Shown here one piece after another: positions 61,646-64,000 of a stretch of 64,000 nucleotides of DNA. This DNA is from Floricoccus tropicus (GTDB lineage: Bacteria > Bacillota > Bacilli > Lactobacillales > Streptococcaceae): positions 124,001 to 188,000 of the forward strand of contig NZ_MKIR01000024.1 of assembly GCF_001832905.1 (NCBI RefSeq), given 5' to 3'. How positions within the stretch are numbered: the first letter of the stretch is position 1; every line of letters starts with the position of its first letter. The notes beneath the pieces were generated by a model. The model searched no databases. It saw nothing but the letters and a program-made list of their open reading frames with translations, and was not told the DNA's origin. A program made the position numbers and the translations under genes.

Positions 61646-62470
61646 ATGGAAGAAACGGTTAGTGTAAATGATATTTTTCAAATATTGAAAAAAAGAGCAT
61701 ATTTAATTATTATTAGTATGCTCATTGGATTAGGAGTAGCGGGTTTTTTAACTTTCTTTGTTATGACTCCTAAATATAGTTCAGAATCACAATTGATTGT
61801 TACTTTACCTCAAGATGATAGACAATCAAACAATGCGAATGATGTTAATGGTAACTTGCAAATGATCAATACATATAAATCATTGATTACGGGAGATTTA
61901 GTAATTAATCAAGTCAAGGACCGTATGGCTTCAGATTATGGAATTAATATGACTCAAGATGAGTTGCGTAAGGCTATAAAAGTAAACCAGACTCAAAATT
62001 CCTTAATGTTTGCGATAAATGCGACTACTGACAATGCATCAAAATCGGAAGAGATTGCTAATCTTACAGCAGAAGTATTTCAGGAAAATGCAAAAGATGT
62101 CATGAATGTTGATAAAATTTCAATTATCTCGAAAGCAACTGCAAATATGAATCCAGTTTCACCAGATCCAAAGAAGAATCTAGTTATTGGGTTAGTTGCA
62201 GGGATGATAGTTGGTGTTGGACTTGCATTGTTATTTGAACAGTTTGATAGAACTATTAAAGATTCAAAATTTATTACGGACAATCTTGCATTTACACTAT
62301 TGGGTACTGTACCTGAAATGTCATCAAAGGAAATTGCTGATACAAATAGAGGAGTTCAGATTGAAAGAGAGTCTCATTCAATAGAAAAAGAAGATACTCA
62401 AATTTCAAAAAATTCTGAAGAAACAGCATCTAGTGACACAAATAAACGTAGAAGAAGATCAAGGGTATAA
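61646..62470 (+). CDS. Polysaccharide co-polymerase/tyrosine kinase modulator (Wzd/CpsC/EpsA)
   Basis: 274 residues. Two helices (about 17-38 and 178-200) flank an extracellular Wzz domain that contains TPKYSSESQLIVTLPQ and LQMINTYKSLITGDLVINQV. NPVSPDPKKNLVIGLVAGMIVG before the second helix is typical. The cytoplasmic tail normally activates the kinase encoded next; here it is longer than usual and ends in RRRRSRV. Confidence 0.9.
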   Translation: MEETVSVNDIFQILKKRAYLIIISMLIGLGVAGFLTFFVMTPKYSSESQLIVTLPQDDRQSNNANDVNGNLQMINTYKSLITGDLVINQVKDRMASDYGINMTQDELRKAIKVNQTQNSLMFAINATTDNASKSEEIANLTAEVFQENAKDVMNVDKISIISKATANMNPVSPDPKKNLVIGLVAGMIVGVGLALLFEQFDRTIKDSKFITDNLAFTLLGTVPEMSSKEIADTNRGVQIERESHSIEKEDTQISKNSEETASSDTNKRRRRSRV

Positions 62471-62480
62471 GGAGTACATA

Positions 62481-63182
62481 ATGTTTAAGAAAAATAATAG
62501 AAAAAAAGAGACTACACAAGCAGTCAGTCTGATTACTCTAGCAGATAAATCTTCACCGGTATCAGAACAATACCGTACTATTCGTACTAATATTCAATTT
62601 GCCTCAACCGTTAATAACGAGATTAAGACAATGGTTATTACTTCATCAGGACCTTCAGAAGGAAAATCAACTACAGCAGCAAATCTAGCAGTTGTCTTTG
62701 CTAATTCTGGTCAAAAAGTTCTAATTGTTGATGCAGATTTACGTAAACCAACTGTGGCTAAAACTTTTGCTTTACCAAATGTTGGAGGACTTAGCACTCT
62801 TCTTACAACTCCACAGCATGTTACTGATATTGCACAGTATAGTGGTATTGATAATCTCTATGTCCTTACAAGTGGACCAAAGCCACCAAATCCGTCAGAG
62901 TTATTGGGATCAGTAAGAATGAATGAGATCTTACAAGAAGCTAGGGATAATTATGATTTTGTAATTTTTGACATGCCACCTGTTGTAGCAGTTACTGATG
63001 CGCAAATTATGGCATCAAAAGTTGACGGAACATTGGTAGTTGTGCGTGAAAATGTATCTAGAAAAGATGCTTTACTAAAGGCAAAAAATTTATTACAAAT
63101 GGTTAATGCAAACGTACTTGGAGTAGTATACAATGGTGCCAAGAATGTGGCAGATCAAGGCTACTACTACTACGGAGCATAG
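62481..63182 (+). CDS. Capsule tyrosine kinase (Wze/CpsD/EpsB)
   Basis: 233 residues from the ATG at 62481, with AAGGAG upstream; an earlier ATG at 62433 lies inside the previous gene. Walker A SSGPSEGKSTTAANLA near residue 50, Walker A' LIVDADLRKP near 75, Walker B FVIFDMPP near 155. The C-terminus ends in a tyrosine cluster, GYYYYGA, the autophosphorylation site. With the modulator it controls polymer length. Confidence 0.92.
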   Translation: MFKKNNRKKETTQAVSLITLADKSSPVSEQYRTIRTNIQFASTVNNEIKTMVITSSGPSEGKSTTAANLAVVFANSGQKVLIVDADLRKPTVAKTFALPNVGGLSTLLTTPQHVTDIAQYSGIDNLYVLTSGPKPPNPSELLGSVRMNEILQEARDNYDFVIFDMPPVVAVTDAQIMASKVDGTLVVVRENVSRKDALLKAKNLLQMVNANVLGVVYNGAKNVADQGYYYYGA

Positions 63183-63200
63183 AAAGTGTGAGGAGAAAAT

Positions 63201-63980
63201 ATGAGTGATTTAATTGATTTGCATTGCCATATTCTGCCTGGTGTAGACGATGGAGCACAGACTATTGAGGATAGTTTGGAAATGGCTAAAAAAGCTGTTA
63301 GTCAAGGTATCAGTCATATTTTATGTACTCCACATCATAATAATGGAAAATATCATAATCCAGCTAATAAAGTAATTCCACGTGTTGCTGATCTTCAGGA
63401 AGAATTGGATAATCGACAAATTCCATTAACAGTCCTTGAGGGGCAAGAAGTTAGGATTACTGGTACTTTGATTGATGATATCAATCGTGATGAAATTCTT
63501 TTTACTGACTTAGATAATACATATATACTTATAGAGTTTCCAACAATAGATGTACCAAGCTATACAGAACAACTTTTTGTAGAGCTTTTGCTTAAGGGAC
63601 ATACACCTGTTATAGTTCATCCGGAAAGAAATGCTAAATTTAGGGAAGACCCAAATCTTTTAATTAAGTTTTTAGATATGGGTGTTTTAGCACAATTAAC
63701 TGCGCCGAGTTATGTAGGGATTTTTGGAAAATCTATTCAAAAAACTGCTAAACAAATGGTAGAAAATAATTTGGTTCAGATGGTGGCATCGGATGCTCAT
63801 AATTTAAAACATCGTGATTTTTATCTCAAAGAGGCTTTTCAACAAATTGAAAAAGATTTTGGAAAAGATAAGGCTGAATTCATGAAACAAGTTGCAAAAG
63901 ATCTCTTGAATGGGGATAAGATAAAAATGCCAGATTATTCTGAAGTAGGTAGCAAGAAGAAAAGGTTTGGAATATTTTAA
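63201..63980 (+). CDS. Capsule protein-tyrosine phosphatase, PHP family (Wzh/CpsB/EpsC)
   Basis: 259 residues. DLHCHILPGVDDGAQT at the start and HHNNGKYHNP, VIVHPERN and SDAHN are the metal-binding motifs of the PHP fold. It removes phosphate from the kinase at 62481. The order modulator-kinase-phosphatase is that of Lactococcus eps (A-B-C), not the pneumococcal B-C-D order. An AAGGAG at about 63985 shows that a further gene begins beyond the window. Confidence 0.92.
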   Translation: MSDLIDLHCHILPGVDDGAQTIEDSLEMAKKAVSQGISHILCTPHHNNGKYHNPANKVIPRVADLQEELDNRQIPLTVLEGQEVRITGTLIDDINRDEILFTDLDNTYILIEFPTIDVPSYTEQLFVELLLKGHTPVIVHPERNAKFREDPNLLIKFLDMGVLAQLTAPSYVGIFGKSIQKTAKQMVENNLVQMVASDAHNLKHRDFYLKEAFQQIEKDFGKDKAEFMKQVAKDLLNGDKIKMPDYSEVGSKKKRFGIF

Positions 63981-64000
63981 AAACAAGGAGTACCGGAAAT

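Noticed and set aside
1-64000. CRISPR arrays, rRNA and tRNA genes, intact insertion sequences, prophage
   Set aside because: None found by eye. No regular spaced repeats, no transposase or integrase frames, and no cloverleaf noticed in the gaps; a tRNA scan was not possible.

Overview
The window is chromosomal DNA of a low-GC Gram-positive coccus of the order Lactobacillales, most likely Streptococcaceae near Lactococcus/Floricoccus. The signs are AT-rich sequence, GGAGG ribosome sites, the order rpsL-rpsG-fusA, the cluster DUF3013-prmA-rsmE-relA-dtd, a two-gene BusA/OpuA glycine-betaine transporter whose permease is fused to its binding protein, and capsule regulatory genes in the order wzd-wze-wzh. 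This is inference from gene content and order; no 16S rRNA gene is present.

Layout. 1-5262 is an accessory stretch. A Kiwa-like phage-defence pair (kwaA, kwaB) lies between two genes whose products share an NgoFVII-type (B3-like) DNA-binding C-terminus. Next come a Pr6Pr membrane protein, an unknown acidic protein, and a second, truncated copy of the Pr6Pr 3' end. 5338-12941 holds metabolic genes: an MDR oxidoreductase, alanine dehydrogenase, a TPM-domain membrane protein, an iron-type alcohol dehydrogenase, and an operon of three VOC proteins plus an HhH-DUF2200 fusion. 13230-14645 holds two paralogous XRE membrane regulators, each behind a WalR-like box. 14872-19914 is a mannose-family PTS with a GH13 glucosidase and an RpiR regulator. 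20015-29574 has small membrane proteins, a MazG-like enzyme, BusA/OpuA, several hydrolases and a TetR-controlled pair.

29658-38634 is a methionine region with two separate controls. A Met T-box (specifier AUG) precedes metY, an N-methyltryptophan-oxidase-like gene and metA. A LysR regulator with a MET-box faces metE-metF-cyclase. MetA carries Glu111, which predicts homoserine O-acetylation and so fits MetY. bioB follows, with a BirA-type operator.

39952-45081 is the prmA-rsmE-relA-dtd housekeeping block. 46193-51459 is livJHMGF with a CBS-ACT protein; the liv promoter contains a near-perfect CodY box. 51853-55237 is the str operon. 55345-59289 carries purR, PAP2, the ytqA-mnmM tRNA-modification pair, an unknown gene and mscL. 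59579 to the end is the start of a surface-polysaccharide locus: a MapZ-like surface protein, LCP, Wzd, Wze and Wzh, cut by the window edge.

The main observations that genes do not explain are a three-copy family of small elements with terminal inverted repeats, one of which supplies the 3' end of a gene; a parS-like 16-mer; a perfect 28-bp hairpin; paired WalR-like boxes; and a gene flanked by a 143-base direct repeat.
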